Below are positions 30,297 through 39,100 of a DNA stretch of 64,000 nt, one piece after another. A program made the translations under genes and the position numbers. The first letter of the stretch is position 1. Each line of letters begins with the position of its first letter. The stretch is from Janibacter corallicola NBRC 107790 (GTDB lineage: Bacteria > Actinomycetota > Actinomycetes > Actinomycetales > Dermatophilaceae): the NCBI RefSeq assembly GCF_001570965.1, contig NZ_BCSR01000002.1, forward strand, positions 88,680-152,679. Reading direction: 5' to 3'. The notes under the pieces were generated by a model, which was given only the letters and a program-made list of their open reading frames with translations, did no database searches and was not told the DNA's origin.

Positions 30297-30824
30297 TCAC
30301 CGCGTGCCGCGCCGGGTGGCCGGTCTGCCACCGAGGTGCCACGGGCGTCGGGTGCGCCGGGCGGCGGTGCCGGGACGGACCCCCTTCGAGGAGCGCTGGT
30401 CGCCGCCGGAGTGGCCGGGGCCCTGCAGCGGCGCTCCGAAGGGGGAGAGCGCCCACAGCCGGGAGGACTCCCGCCAGCGCTGCAGCTGGTCGGCGCTCGC
30501 GTTGAGCCGGGCGCCCCTCAGGGCCTCGGCGACGATCGGCCACAGCGGGTTCTCCGGCTCGATCTCCAGGCTCGTGGCGTTGAGGGTGAGCAGCCGCCCG
30601 CCGACGGCGCCCTTGCTGCGCAGGATCACCTCGAGGTGCTCGGGCAGCTCGCCCAGGTCCGCCTCGGTCCCGCCGGAGGCGAGGAGCACCTGCCCGGCGA
30701 GCCGGCTGCCCGCCTCGCCCGTCGCGAACCACGTCGGGCGTTCGCGACCGGCGATGCGCAGCCACAGCACCGTGGACTTGGTCAGCGCCTCGGTGGTGAG
30801 GGCGGAGAGGTTCACCTCGCTCAT
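30297..30824 (-). CDS. hypothetical protein
   Basis: A 175-residue protein not assigned to a characterised family. The first 120 residues look globular (VLWLRIAGRERPTWFATGE; LLTLNATSLEIEPENPLWPIVAEALRGARLNAS) with an alternating beta pattern. The last 50 are a low-complexity Arg/Gly/Pro tail that may be disordered. It is on the strand of the MgtE_N/CBS gene, 29 bases upstream, so it probably belongs to the same operon. No ribosome-binding site is evident. Confidence 0.65.
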   Translation of the reverse strand: MSEVNLSALTTEALTKSTVLWLRIAGRERPTWFATGEAGSRLAGQVLLASGGTEADLGELPEHLEVILRSKGAVGGRLLTLNATSLEIEPENPLWPIVAEALRGARLNASADQLQRWRESSRLWALSPFGAPLQGPGHSGGDQRSSKGVRPGTAARRTRRPWHLGGRPATRRGTR

Positions 30825-30960
30825 GGGGGAACCATAGGGGAGCCCCGTGGGAGGTCCGGGCGGGATGCGGTGAACTGCGTCATAACCCGCCGCGGGGGGC
30901 CGCTGCTAAGTTGCCGACGGAATCCCCTTCGCTCACTCCTGAGAGGACCAGAGCCCACAC

Positions 30961-32043
30961 ATGCGCAGTGCCAAGGACTTCTTCGCCCCGCTCGCCGTCG
31001 GCGCGCCGACCCCCGTGCGAGAGGTGCCGGCCCGACCGAGCCGGATGATCCACTTCTTCGACCCGAGCAACCCGAAGATGGCCGCCAAGGTCCCGGACAT
31101 GGTCGGTGTCTCCGACGTGCTCCTGGGCAACCTCGAGGACGCCGTTGCCGCCGACAAGAAGGAGGCCGCCCGCGAGGGCCTCGTCCAGATCGCCAGGGAG
31201 ACCGACTTCGGCGAGCACACCCAGCTGTGGACCCGGATCAACAGCCTGGACAGCCCGTGGGTCCTCGACGACCTCACCACCCTGGTCACCGAGGTCGGCG
31301 ACAAGATCGACGTCGTCATGGTCCCCAAGGTCCAGGGCCCCGAGGACATCCACTACATCGACCGGATCCTCGCCCAGCTCGAGGCGAAGGGCGGCGTGCA
31401 GCGCCCGATCCTCGTCCACGCGATCCTCGAGACCGCCCGCGGCATGGCCAACGTCGAGGAGATCGCCGGCGCCTCCCCGCGGATGCAGGGCATCTCGCTC
31501 GGCCCGGCCGATCTCGCCGCGGACCGCCGGATGAAGACCACCCGCGTCGGCGGCGGCCACCCCGGCTACCTCGTGCGGCAGGACCCGGCGAAGGGGACCG
31601 ACGGCACCCCGGAGTACGCGGGGGAGCGCTCGGTCTTCCAGCAGGACCTGTGGCACTACACGATCGCCCGGATGGTCGACGCCTGCGCGATGCACGGCAT
31701 CTTCCCCTTCTACGGGCCCTTCGGTGACATCAAGGACACCGTCGCCTGCGAGGACCAGTTCCGCAACGCCTTCCTCCTCGGCTGCGTCGGCGCGTGGAGC
31801 CTGCACCCGGTGCAGATCGACATCGCCAAGAAGGTCTTCAGCCCCACCGCCGAGGACGTCGCCCACGCCCGGCGGGTCAAGGAGGCCATGCCCGACGGCC
31901 GCGGCGCGGTGATGATCGACGGCAAGATGGAGGACGACGCCAGCTGGAAGCAGTGCATGGTCGTCCTCGAGCTCGCCGAGCGTCTGTCGGCCAACGACCC
32001 CGAGCTGGCGAAGATGTACGCCGAGGCCGGGAACGAGGGCTGA
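30961..32043 (+). CDS. mcl: malyl-CoA/beta-methylmalyl-CoA/citramalyl-CoA lyase (Mcl-type)
   Basis: HpcH/HpaI aldolase-CitE superfamily enzyme of 360 residues. The sequence pattern ([81 protein letters not shown]) matches, from memory, the trifunctional lyase of Chloroflexus rather than the shorter CitE proteins. Known chemistry: reversible condensation of glyoxylate with acetyl-CoA or propionyl-CoA, and citramalyl-CoA cleavage. Glu in NLEDA and a later Asp/Glu bind Mg. It starts an operon with a second CitE-like gene. Mesaconyl-CoA hydratase in the same region supports an ethylmalonyl-CoA-type role. Confidence 0.88.
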   Translation: MRSAKDFFAPLAVGAPTPVREVPARPSRMIHFFDPSNPKMAAKVPDMVGVSDVLLGNLEDAVAADKKEAAREGLVQIARETDFGEHTQLWTRINSLDSPWVLDDLTTLVTEVGDKIDVVMVPKVQGPEDIHYIDRILAQLEAKGGVQRPILVHAILETARGMANVEEIAGASPRMQGISLGPADLAADRRMKTTRVGGGHPGYLVRQDPAKGTDGTPEYAGERSVFQQDLWHYTIARMVDACAMHGIFPFYGPFGDIKDTVACEDQFRNAFLLGCVGAWSLHPVQIDIAKKVFSPTAEDVAHARRVKEAMPDGRGAVMIDGKMEDDASWKQCMVVLELAERLSANDPELAKMYAEAGNEG

Positions 32044-32048
32044 GCGCG

Positions 32049-32915
32049 ATGAGCGAGAGCTACACCCCCCGCCGCTCGGTCCTCTACATGCCGAGCTCCA
32101 ACGCCCGCGCGCTGGAGAAGGCCAAGACCCTGCCCGTCGACGCGCTCATCCTCGACCTCGAGGACGCCGTCGGGCCCGACGACAAGGTCGCCGCGCGCGA
32201 GGCCGCCTGCGCCGCAGCGGCATCCGGTGAGTACGGCGACCGCGAGGTGACGATCCGCGTCAACGGGATCGGCACCCAGTGGCACGAGGAGGACCTCGCC
32301 GCAGCCTCGAAGGCCGGCCCCGCCGGCATCGTCGTGCCCAAGGTCGACTCCGCCGACGAGGTGCGCACCCTCGTCGCGGCCATGGAGGCCGCCGGGGCCC
32401 CGGAGCGCACGAAGCTGTGGGCGATGATCGAGACGCCGGCGGCGATCTTCGACGTGCGCGAGATCGCGCAGGCCTCGGACCGGCTCGAGGCCTTCGTCCT
32501 GGGCACCAACGACCTCGTCAAGGAGCTGCAGGCCGACCACGTGCCCGGCCGGGCACCGCTGCTCACCTCGCTCTCGTGGGCGGTGCTCGCCGCGCGCGAG
32601 GCCGGGATCGCGGTCCTCGACGGCGTCTACAACGCGGTCAAGGACATCGCGGGCTTCACCGCCGAGTGCGAGCAGGGCCGTGACATGGGCTTCGACGGCA
32701 AGACCCTCATCCACCCCGGTCAGGTCGAGGTGTGCAACACCACCTTCGCCCCCAGCGAGGAGGCCGTGACCGAGGCGAAGGGGGTCCTGCAGGCCTGGGA
32801 GGAGGGCGCCGGCACCGGCGTCGTCACCCACAACGGGAAGATGATCGAGAACCTGCACGTCGACATCGCGCGCCGGGTCCTCGCGACCCACGAGGCGATC
32901 CTCGCCCGCTCCTGA
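32049..32915 (+). CDS. CitE-like CoA-ester lyase or malyl-CoA thioesterase
   Basis: A second, 288-residue HpcH/HpaI-superfamily protein: RSVLYMPSSNARALEKAKTL, LILDLEDAVGPDDKVAAREAA, KLWAMIETPAAIFDVREIA, GFDGKTLIHPGQVEVCNTTF. It begins five bases after the mcl stop. In Rhodobacter a short paralogue, Mcl2, is a malyl-CoA thioesterase working with Mcl1, so the pair here may be a lyase plus thioesterase (inference). A citramalyl-CoA or 3-hydroxy-3-methylglutaryl-type lyase is the alternative. Followed by a strong terminator. Confidence 0.85.
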   Translation: MSESYTPRRSVLYMPSSNARALEKAKTLPVDALILDLEDAVGPDDKVAAREAACAAAASGEYGDREVTIRVNGIGTQWHEEDLAAASKAGPAGIVVPKVDSADEVRTLVAAMEAAGAPERTKLWAMIETPAAIFDVREIAQASDRLEAFVLGTNDLVKELQADHVPGRAPLLTSLSWAVLAAREAGIAVLDGVYNAVKDIAGFTAECEQGRDMGFDGKTLIHPGQVEVCNTTFAPSEEAVTEAKGVLQAWEEGAGTGVVTHNGKMIENLHVDIARRVLATHEAILARS

Positions 32916-32958
32916 GGGCGGTCACCGGCGTCACGAGGCGGGGCAGGCCCCCTTCGCC

Positions 32959-33000
32959 CGAAATGGCAACGACCCCGTGACCGGGGTCGTTGCCATTTCG
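32959..33000 (+). terminator. strong terminator after the lyase pair
   Basis: Perfect 19-bp inverted repeat (32959-32977 and 32982-33000) with the loop TGAC, 43 bases after the second lyase gene. It ends the mcl transcription unit before the L,D-transpeptidase gene. Confidence 0.9.
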
Positions 33001-33094
33001 TGTTCTGACGGGCACAACCGGGTGGCGCCCAGAGGCGTCTGGGTCGGTGAGGGGTGAGCCGCAGGGGCTCGTCCCGGACAACAGGGGGAAAGTG

Positions 33095-34054
33095 ATGAAC
33101 ACCTACCGAGCTCGTCATGCCCGGACGCAGGTCGCCGAGTCCCCGGAGCGCCGCCTCCTCGTGCGTGGCGCCCTGGCCTCGACGGCGGCCGTCGGACTCG
33201 CCGGCCTGGGCGTCGTGCCCGCCGTCGCCGCCAGCCACCCGACGCTGCGCAGGGGCAGCAGGGGGTCCGCGGTCCGGGAGCTGCAGCGCAAGCTGCTCAA
33301 GGCGGGGTACGAGCACTCCGGCGTGGACGGGCAGTTCGGGCCCTCCACCGAGCGCGCCGTCAAGCGCCTGCAGGGGGACCACGGCCTGGCCCGCGACGGG
33401 ATCTGCGGACCGAAGACCTGGCGGGTCGTGGACCGGCTGGCCTCGGGCGGTGGCGGTGGCGACGACGGGGGAGGCGGAGGCGGCTCCCACCCGCTGCTGA
33501 AGAAGGGCAGCAAGGGGGCGGCGGTGAAGCGGCTGCAGACCGCGATGCGCGAGCACGGGTACTGGCACTCGGGCAACGACGGCAACTTCGGCGTCACCAC
33601 CGAGCAGGCGGTCATGGCGGTGCAGAAGATGCACGGCCTGAGCCGCGACGGGGTCTGCGGGGCCAAGACCTGGGCGGTCATCGACCGGCTGGGCGACGCC
33701 AAGGCCCGCACGAGCAGCGGCTCGATCATGGAGGTCGACATCGACCGACAGGTGATCTTCGTCGTCCGGGGCGGCCGGACCCGGTGGGTCTTCAACACCA
33801 GCACCGGCAAGTCCGGGTGGCGCACCCCGCGGGGCCGGTACCGGATCTTCCGGCAGGTCAACGGGATGGACCACGGCCCGCTGGGCTCGTTGTGGCGGCC
33901 GAAGTACTTCAACGGCGGCATCGCCATCCACGGCTACACCTCGGTGCCCGGGTACCCGGCCTCGCACGGCTGCACCCGGGTCTCGAACGCGGCGATGAAC
34001 TACCTCTGGAGCAGCGGGCTGCTCCCGATCGGGCGCCGGGTCTGGGTCTACTGA
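33095..34054 (+). CDS. exported L,D-transpeptidase with two peptidoglycan-binding domains
   Basis: A 319-residue secreted protein. The leader has a twin arginine (ERRLLVRGALASTA, Arg19-Arg20) and a hydrophobic stretch ending at AVAAS, so Tat export is plausible. Two PG_binding_1 domains follow (about 50-115 and 131-199), separated by a poly-Gly/Asp linker. A YkuD domain (208-319) carries the catalytic set His279 and Ser290-His-Gly-Cys293-x-Arg295. Family knowledge: makes 3-3 cross-links or processes peptidoglycan stems. The ATG is preceded by AGGGGG. It stands alone between two terminated units. Confidence 0.92.
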   Translation: MNTYRARHARTQVAESPERRLLVRGALASTAAVGLAGLGVVPAVAASHPTLRRGSRGSAVRELQRKLLKAGYEHSGVDGQFGPSTERAVKRLQGDHGLARDGICGPKTWRVVDRLASGGGGGDDGGGGGGSHPLLKKGSKGAAVKRLQTAMREHGYWHSGNDGNFGVTTEQAVMAVQKMHGLSRDGVCGAKTWAVIDRLGDAKARTSSGSIMEVDIDRQVIFVVRGGRTRWVFNTSTGKSGWRTPRGRYRIFRQVNGMDHGPLGSLWRPKYFNGGIAIHGYTSVPGYPASHGCTRVSNAAMNYLWSSGLLPIGRRVWVY

Positions 34055-34158
34055 TCGGTAGCGTGTCAGATGACACCCCCGCCCGCCATGGTGGGCGGGG
34101 GTGCCCACCTGTGATACTGGCGCGGAATCCTGCCGCCGAAGAACCGAGGTACACGCGC

Positions 34159-35358
34159 ATGTCCCGCCTGCAGACGACCGACGGACTGACCGAGGAGCAG
34201 CAGGACCTGCTCGGACTGGTCAAGGAGTTCGTCGACGAGCAGATCATCCCGGTGGCCCAGGAGCTCGAGCACGCCGACGAGTACCCGCAGAAGATCGTGG
34301 ACCAGATGAAGGAGATGGGGATCTTCGGCCTGATGATCCCCGAGGAGTTCGGCGGGCTCGGCGAGTCGCTGCTGACCTACGCCCTGTGCGTCGAGGAGAT
34401 CGCCCGCGGCTGGATGCCGGTCTCGGGGATCATCAACACCCACTTCATCGTCGCCTACATGATCCTCAAGCACGGGACCGAGGAGCAGAAGCAGCGGTAC
34501 CTGCCGAAGATGGCCACCGGCGAGATCCGGGGCGCCTTCTCGATGTCCGAGCCGGCGCTCGGCTCCGACGTCGCCGGCATCAAGACCAAGGCCGTGCAGG
34601 GCGAGGGCGACGAGTGGGTCATCAACGGCCAGAAGATGTGGCTGACCAACGGCGGTTCGGCCAACCTCGTCGCGGTGCTCTGCCGCACCGAGCTCGGCGG
34701 CGACACCCCGCACAAGAACATGTCGACCTTCCTCATCGACAAGACCGAGGGCTTCGGTGAGACCGCGCAGGGCGTCACCGTCCCCGGCAAGATCGAGAAG
34801 ATGGGCTACAAGGGCGTCGACACGACCGAGCTGATCTTCCAGGACCACAGGACCACGAGTGCCCAGCTGCTCGGCGGCGAGCCCGGCAAGGGCTTCTACC
34901 AGATGATGGACGGCGTCGAGGTCGGCCGTGTCAACGTCGCCTCCCGCGCCTGCGGGCTGATGATGCGCGCCTTCGAGCTCGGCATCGACTACGCCCAGCA
35001 GCGCGAGACCTTCGGCAAGAAGATCGCGGCGCACCAGGGCATCCTCTTCCGGATCGCCGACATGGCCGCCAAGGTCGAGGCGGGCCACCAGCTGATGGTC
35101 AAGGCAGCCCGCCTGAAGGACAAGGGCGAGCGCAACGACCTCGAGGCCGGCATGGCCAAGTACCTCGCCGCCGAGTACTGCGCCGACGTCGTCGAGCAGT
35201 CCTTCCGCATCCACGGCGGCTTCGGCTACACCAAGGAGTACGAGATCGAGCGCCTCTACCGGGAGGCCCCGATGCTGCTCATCGGTGAGGGCACCGCCGA
35301 GATCCAGAAGATGATCATCGGCAAGTCGATCCTCAAGGACTACCCGGTCAAGGGCTGA
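34159..35358 (+). CDS. acyl-CoA dehydrogenase, candidate methylsuccinyl-CoA dehydrogenase type
   Basis: FAD-dependent acyl-CoA dehydrogenase, 399 residues with the full N-, middle and C-terminal domains. FAD-binding pattern is GAFSMSEPALGSDVAGI and WLTNGG. The C-terminal RLYREAPMLLIGEGTAEIQ is the family catalytic/FAD region. From memory it resembles the dehydrogenase in the Streptomyces ethylmalonyl-CoA gene cluster. With mcl and mesaconyl-CoA hydratase nearby, a role in oxidising methylsuccinyl-CoA to mesaconyl-CoA is a reasonable inference; a branched- or short-chain beta-oxidation role is possible. It is 104 bases downstream of the transpeptidase gene. Confidence 0.9.
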   Translation: MSRLQTTDGLTEEQQDLLGLVKEFVDEQIIPVAQELEHADEYPQKIVDQMKEMGIFGLMIPEEFGGLGESLLTYALCVEEIARGWMPVSGIINTHFIVAYMILKHGTEEQKQRYLPKMATGEIRGAFSMSEPALGSDVAGIKTKAVQGEGDEWVINGQKMWLTNGGSANLVAVLCRTELGGDTPHKNMSTFLIDKTEGFGETAQGVTVPGKIEKMGYKGVDTTELIFQDHRTTSAQLLGGEPGKGFYQMMDGVEVGRVNVASRACGLMMRAFELGIDYAQQRETFGKKIAAHQGILFRIADMAAKVEAGHQLMVKAARLKDKGERNDLEAGMAKYLAAEYCADVVEQSFRIHGGFGYTKEYEIERLYREAPMLLIGEGTAEIQKMIIGKSILKDYPVKG

Positions 35359-35425
35359 CCGCCGGAGTCGGGGCGCGTCCGTCACGCGGTCGTCCGGAGG
35401 CCGGCATGGGTGGGACAATGGGGCC

Positions 35426-36016
35426 ATGAGCATGCAGCAGCCCGCCATGGCGGCCCGGATGCAGGGGCGGCTCCGCCTGCAGTACCCGATGAGCCTGGAC
35501 GTGTACGACACCTACGCGGAGGCCCAGCGGGCGGTCGACTTCCTCGCGGACAACGAGTTCCCGGTGCACGACGTGATGATCGTCGGGACCGACCTGAAGC
35601 AGGTCGAGCGGGTCAGCGGGCGCCTGACCACCGGCAAGGTGCTCGTCGGCGGACTGCTCTCCGGGGTGTGGATCGGTGTCTTCGTGGGACTGATCTTCGC
35701 GATGTTCGAAGGGGGCCAGGACCTCTTCGTGCGCCTCGGCTCCACCGTGCTCATCGGTGCCCTCTTCGGTCTGGTGTGGGCCTGGCTGGGCTACAAGACG
35801 ACCGGCGGGGAGCGGGACTTCACCTCCGTCAGCCAGGTGATCGCCTCGCGCTACGAGGTGCTCACCGAGCACAAGCACGTCGAGCGCGCGCGGGAGCTGC
35901 TCGCCGAGCTCGACCCGCTGCGGGCCGCCCAGGAGCAGGTGCGCCGGGCCCAGGAGCGCGCCCGCGCCGCCTACGAGCGGGAGCAGCGCGAGCAGCAGGG
36001 GCGACAGCAGGGCTGA
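35426..36016 (+). CDS. GSP17M/YflT-type general stress membrane protein
   Basis: A 196-residue protein. The cytoplasmic start (YDTYAEAQRAVDFLADNEFPVHDVMIVGTDL) is the heat-induced stress protein YflT/GSP17M domain. Two membrane segments follow (VLVGGLLSGVWIGVFVGLIFAMF and VLIGALFGLVWAWLGY). The C-terminal 60 residues are a charged coiled coil. Function unknown; Bacillus homologues are sigma-B-induced. It starts 67 bases after the acyl-CoA dehydrogenase gene. Confidence 0.85.
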   Translation: MSMQQPAMAARMQGRLRLQYPMSLDVYDTYAEAQRAVDFLADNEFPVHDVMIVGTDLKQVERVSGRLTTGKVLVGGLLSGVWIGVFVGLIFAMFEGGQDLFVRLGSTVLIGALFGLVWAWLGYKTTGGERDFTSVSQVIASRYEVLTEHKHVERARELLAELDPLRAAQEQVRRAQERARAAYEREQREQQGRQQG

Positions 36017-36048
36017 CTGCCCCGGTCGGCCCGGCTAGCCTCGGTGCC

Positions 36049-36789
36049 GTGAGCACCGAGAGCAGCCCCGAAGCCCTGGACGAGACCGCCTTCGACGCCG
36101 TGCTGTGCGTCGTCGCCCACCCCGACGACATTGAGTACGGCATGGCTGCCGCCGTCGCGAAGTGGACGGCCGCCGGCAAGCGGGTCCACTACTACTTGCT
36201 GACCCGCGGCGAGGCGGGGATCGACACCATGGAACCGGTCGACGCCGCGCCCGCCCGGGCCGACGAGGAGCGCGCCAGCGCCGCCGTCGTCGGCGTCGAG
36301 CGCGTCGAGTTCGGCGACCACCCCGACGGGACGATCGAGTACGGCGTGGTGCTGCGCCGGGACATCGCCGCCGCCATCCGCCGCAACCGTCCCGACCTGG
36401 TCGTCACCCTGACCCACGAGGAGACCTTCGTCGGCGGCAACCTCAACCAGGCCGACCACCGGGCCGTCGGGCTCGCCACGCTCGACGCGACGGCCGATGC
36501 CGGCAACCGATGGGTCTTCCCCGAGCTCGTCGCCGACGGGCTCGAGCCGTGGAAGGTGTCCGGGGTGGCCGTCGCCAGCGGGTCTCGGGCCACGCACTAC
36601 GTCGACGTCACCGGGCACCTCGAGGACGCGATCGCCTCGCTCGAGGAGCACCGGCAGTACAACGACGCGCTGCCGGAGGACTTCCCGAAGCCGCCGGAGC
36701 TGCTCGAGAACATCCTCGGCGGGAGTGCGCGCGCCGTGGCCGACCCGGACGTGACGCACGCGTTGCTGCTGGAGTACTTCGCCCGGTGA
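36049..36789 (+). CDS. PIG-L family deacetylase
   Basis: A 246-residue LmbE/PIG-L zinc deacetylase. The motif AHPDD lies near residue 24 (CVVAHPDDIEYGM), and the distal ligand motif is NQADHRAVG. It is shorter than MshB, and its region around TRGEAGIDTM is typical of the generic family. Substrate is unknown; N-acetylglucosaminyl or thiol-conjugate amides are possible. The GTG start is 32 bases after the stress protein gene. It converges on the enoyl-CoA hydratase gene. Confidence 0.85.
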   Translation: MSTESSPEALDETAFDAVLCVVAHPDDIEYGMAAAVAKWTAAGKRVHYYLLTRGEAGIDTMEPVDAAPARADEERASAAVVGVERVEFGDHPDGTIEYGVVLRRDIAAAIRRNRPDLVVTLTHEETFVGGNLNQADHRAVGLATLDATADAGNRWVFPELVADGLEPWKVSGVAVASGSRATHYVDVTGHLEDAIASLEEHRQYNDALPEDFPKPPELLENILGGSARAVADPDVTHALLLEYFAR

Positions 36790-36826
36790 GCGGAGATCTT
36801 CCCCCGTCGCGCGTGTCGGGCCGGCT

Positions 36827-37699
36827 CTACCACCCGGCGTAGAAGGGTGGCATCTGCGAGGCCTTGCCGGAGTAGACGGGGGTGCGCTTCTCGAGGAAGG
36901 AGGCCACCCCCTCCTTGCCGTCGCCGGTGCTCGCGTAGAAGATCGCGAGCGAGTCCACCCGGTGGGCGTCGGCGGGGTGCTCGAGCCCGGCATTGCGGTA
37001 CATCAGCTGCCGGGTGAGCGCGGTCGCGACGGGGGAGCGGTCCTTCGTCCAGCGGTCGGCGAGGGCGAAGGCCGCCTCGAGCAGCTCGTCGGGCTCGTGG
37101 ACCGAGCGCACCAGCCCGGCCTCGAGGGCGTCCTCCGCGCCGAGGATGTCGGCGGAGTAGACGAGGTCCAGTGCGGTGGGCATCCCGACGATGCGGGGGA
37201 GGAACCACGAGGAGGTCGCCTCGGGGGTGATCCCGATGCGGCCGAAGACCAGGCCGATCCTCCCCTTCGTCGAGACGAGGCGGGCGTCCATCGGCAGGGT
37301 CATCGTCGCGCCGATGCCGACGGCAGCGCCGTTGATGGCGGCGATGACTGGCTTCCGGCAGGCGTGGATGGCCAGGGCCACCCGTCCGCCGGTGTCGCGC
37401 ACCCGGGCCAGTCCGGGGTCGTCGAGGTCGGCCATGTCCTCCAGGGTCGGGGTGAGGGACTCGTCCAGGCCGAAGACGTTGCCCTCGGCCGTGAGGTCCA
37501 TCCCTGCGCAGAAGGCCTTGCCGGCGCCGGTGACGACGACGGCGCGGACGCCGTCGTCGTCGTTGACCTCCTGGAAGGTGGCCTCGAGCTCGTCGGCCAT
37601 CTGCACGGTGAAGGAGTTCATCTCCTCCGGACGGTCGAGCGTGACGAGGAGGATGCCCTCGTGCACGGTCAGGGAGAGGGTCTCCTGGTCGGTCCTCAT
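36827..37699 (-). CDS. enoyl-CoA hydratase/isomerase family protein
   Basis: Crotonase-superfamily protein of 290 residues. The oxyanion-hole segments are GKAFCAGMDLT and AAINGAAVGIGATMTLPMDARL. The first catalytic Glu position of hydratases is occupied differently (FGRIGITPEATSSWFLPR), so isomerase or other crotonase chemistry cannot be excluded. The ATG has GGAGG six bases upstream. It is downstream of the mesaconyl-CoA hydratase gene on the same strand, with 131 bases between, so the two may be co-expressed. Confidence 0.88.
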   Translation of the reverse strand: MRTDQETLSLTVHEGILLVTLDRPEEMNSFTVQMADELEATFQEVNDDDGVRAVVVTGAGKAFCAGMDLTAEGNVFGLDESLTPTLEDMADLDDPGLARVRDTGGRVALAIHACRKPVIAAINGAAVGIGATMTLPMDARLVSTKGRIGLVFGRIGITPEATSSWFLPRIVGMPTALDLVYSADILGAEDALEAGLVRSVHEPDELLEAAFALADRWTKDRSPVATALTRQLMYRNAGLEHPADAHRVDSLAIFYASTGDGKEGVASFLEKRTPVYSGKASQMPPFYAGW

Positions 37700-37830
37700 G
37701 CGCTGGCCTCCATCTGGGTGACGTGCGAAGGGAGGCGGTCCGATGATCTCCTCCGCCTCCTCGATGTTCGTGGAGACTACGGGATCGCCGGTGATCGCCT
37801 CCCCGACCGGCCCGGGGCGGCCCCCTTCGC

Positions 37831-38883
37831 TCAGCGGGGGATGAGCACGGTGTAGTCGAGGTCGAGGACGACGCTCGGCAGGTACTTCCCGTCCTCGCCC
37901 TTGTACGGGAAGTCCGCGCACGGGGTGTCCTTGGTCGCCACGGTGCGCAGCCGCAGCGCGCCGACGTCGGTGCGGCCGGGCAGCTCGATCCGCTCGAGGA
38001 CCTCGGACCAGGCGTAGACGGTGTCGCCGGCGAAGGTGGGGTTGGCGTGCGCGCCGGCGTTGATCGCGGCGATCACCTGCCCGTTGGCCAGCCCGTTGAA
38101 GGACAGCGCCCGTGCGAGGCTGATGATGTGCCCGCCGTAGATGAGCCGGCGACCGATCTTCGCCTGGCCCTGGGCGTGCTGGTTGAAGTGGACCTTCGCG
38201 GTGTTCTGGTAGAGCCGGGTGGCCAGCATGTGGTCCGACTCCTCGATCGTCATGCCGTCGACGTGGTCGATCCGCTCGCCGACCTCGTAGTCGCCCCAGA
38301 GGAAGGGACTGCCCGCGAGGTCGGTGTCGTACGAGTGCCCGGTGAGGTCGAAGGGGACCACGAGGTCTTCTGCGGCAACGGCGCCCGGCAGGTCGGGGAT
38401 GACCGTCTCGGGGGCGGGGGAGTCGGGGTCCTTCTTGTGCACCATGACCCAGCGGACGTAGTCGACGACCATCTCGCCGCGCTGGTTGACCCCGACGGAG
38501 TTGACGTAGACGACGCCGGTGCGGCCGTTGGAGTTCTGCTTCAGGCCGATGACCGTCGAGGTGGTCGTCACCGTGTCGCCCACGTGCAGCGGCGCACCGA
38601 AGCGCCCGCCCGCGTAGCCGAGGTTGGCCACGGCGTTGAGCGAGATGTCCGGCACCGACTTGCCGAAGACGAGGTGGAAGGCGAGCAGGCTGTCGACCGG
38701 CATCCGCGCAAAGCCCATCGACTCCGCGAAGGTGGCCGCGCTCGTCGCCGCGAAGCGCGAGCCGTACAGCCCGGTGTAGAGGGCGATGTCCCCGTCGGTC
38801 ACCGTCCGCGGGGTGGCGTGGCGGATCTCCTGGCCGATCGAGAAGTCCTCGAAGTAGTTGCCGGGGACGGTCTTGGTGGACAT
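37831..38883 (-). CDS. mch: mesaconyl-CoA hydratase (2-methylfumaryl-CoA hydratase), double MaoC fold
   Basis: A 350-residue enzyme with two MaoC-like hot-dog domains. The N-terminus (GNYFEDFSIGQEIRHATPRT, YGSRFAATSAATFAESMG) and the core (HVDGMTIEESDHMLATRLYQNTAKVHFN, YGGHIISLARALSFNGLAN) match mesaconyl-CoA hydratases of Chloroflexus and Rhodobacter as I remember them. It interconverts mesaconyl-C1-CoA and beta-methylmalyl-CoA, the substrate of Mcl. The ATG has GAAAGG upstream. Presence of both enzymes within 7 kb points to the ethylmalonyl-CoA or a related C5 pathway. Confidence 0.9.
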   Translation of the reverse strand: MSTKTVPGNYFEDFSIGQEIRHATPRTVTDGDIALYTGLYGSRFAATSAATFAESMGFARMPVDSLLAFHLVFGKSVPDISLNAVANLGYAGGRFGAPLHVGDTVTTTSTVIGLKQNSNGRTGVVYVNSVGVNQRGEMVVDYVRWVMVHKKDPDSPAPETVIPDLPGAVAAEDLVVPFDLTGHSYDTDLAGSPFLWGDYEVGERIDHVDGMTIEESDHMLATRLYQNTAKVHFNQHAQGQAKIGRRLIYGGHIISLARALSFNGLANGQVIAAINAGAHANPTFAGDTVYAWSEVLERIELPGRTDVGALRLRTVATKDTPCADFPYKGEDGKYLPSVVLDLDYTVLIPR

Positions 38884-38990
38884 GCGGCGCCTTTCACTCG
38901 GGCGAAGGGGGTCGGGGCCATCCTCCCCCTTCGCCCGTCCCCGGGGCAGGTCGCCTGGCTGTTGACCCGGCCACACCGCCTCCACCCCGG

Positions 38991-39082
38991 TCCCTGAGGA
39001 GGTCGCGAAGCGACCGTCTCGAAGGGCCGGGTCCCCTCGACTGTGGTGGGCTTCGAGGCTCACTGGCGCTCGCACCTCAGCC
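38991..39082. repeat. intergenic palindromic element
   Basis: A 92-base segment bounded by CTGAGG (38994-38999) and CCTCAG (39075-39080). It contains a perfect small hairpin GGTCGC-GAA-GCGACC (39001-39015) and two CTTCGAG/CTCGAAG-type blocks in opposite orientation. Such elements are common between genes in Micrococcales, probably as dispersed repeats. Only this copy was noticed in the window, so its repeat status is inferred. Confidence 0.4.
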
Positions 39083-39100
39083 GGCGGGCGAGGCGGGTGG

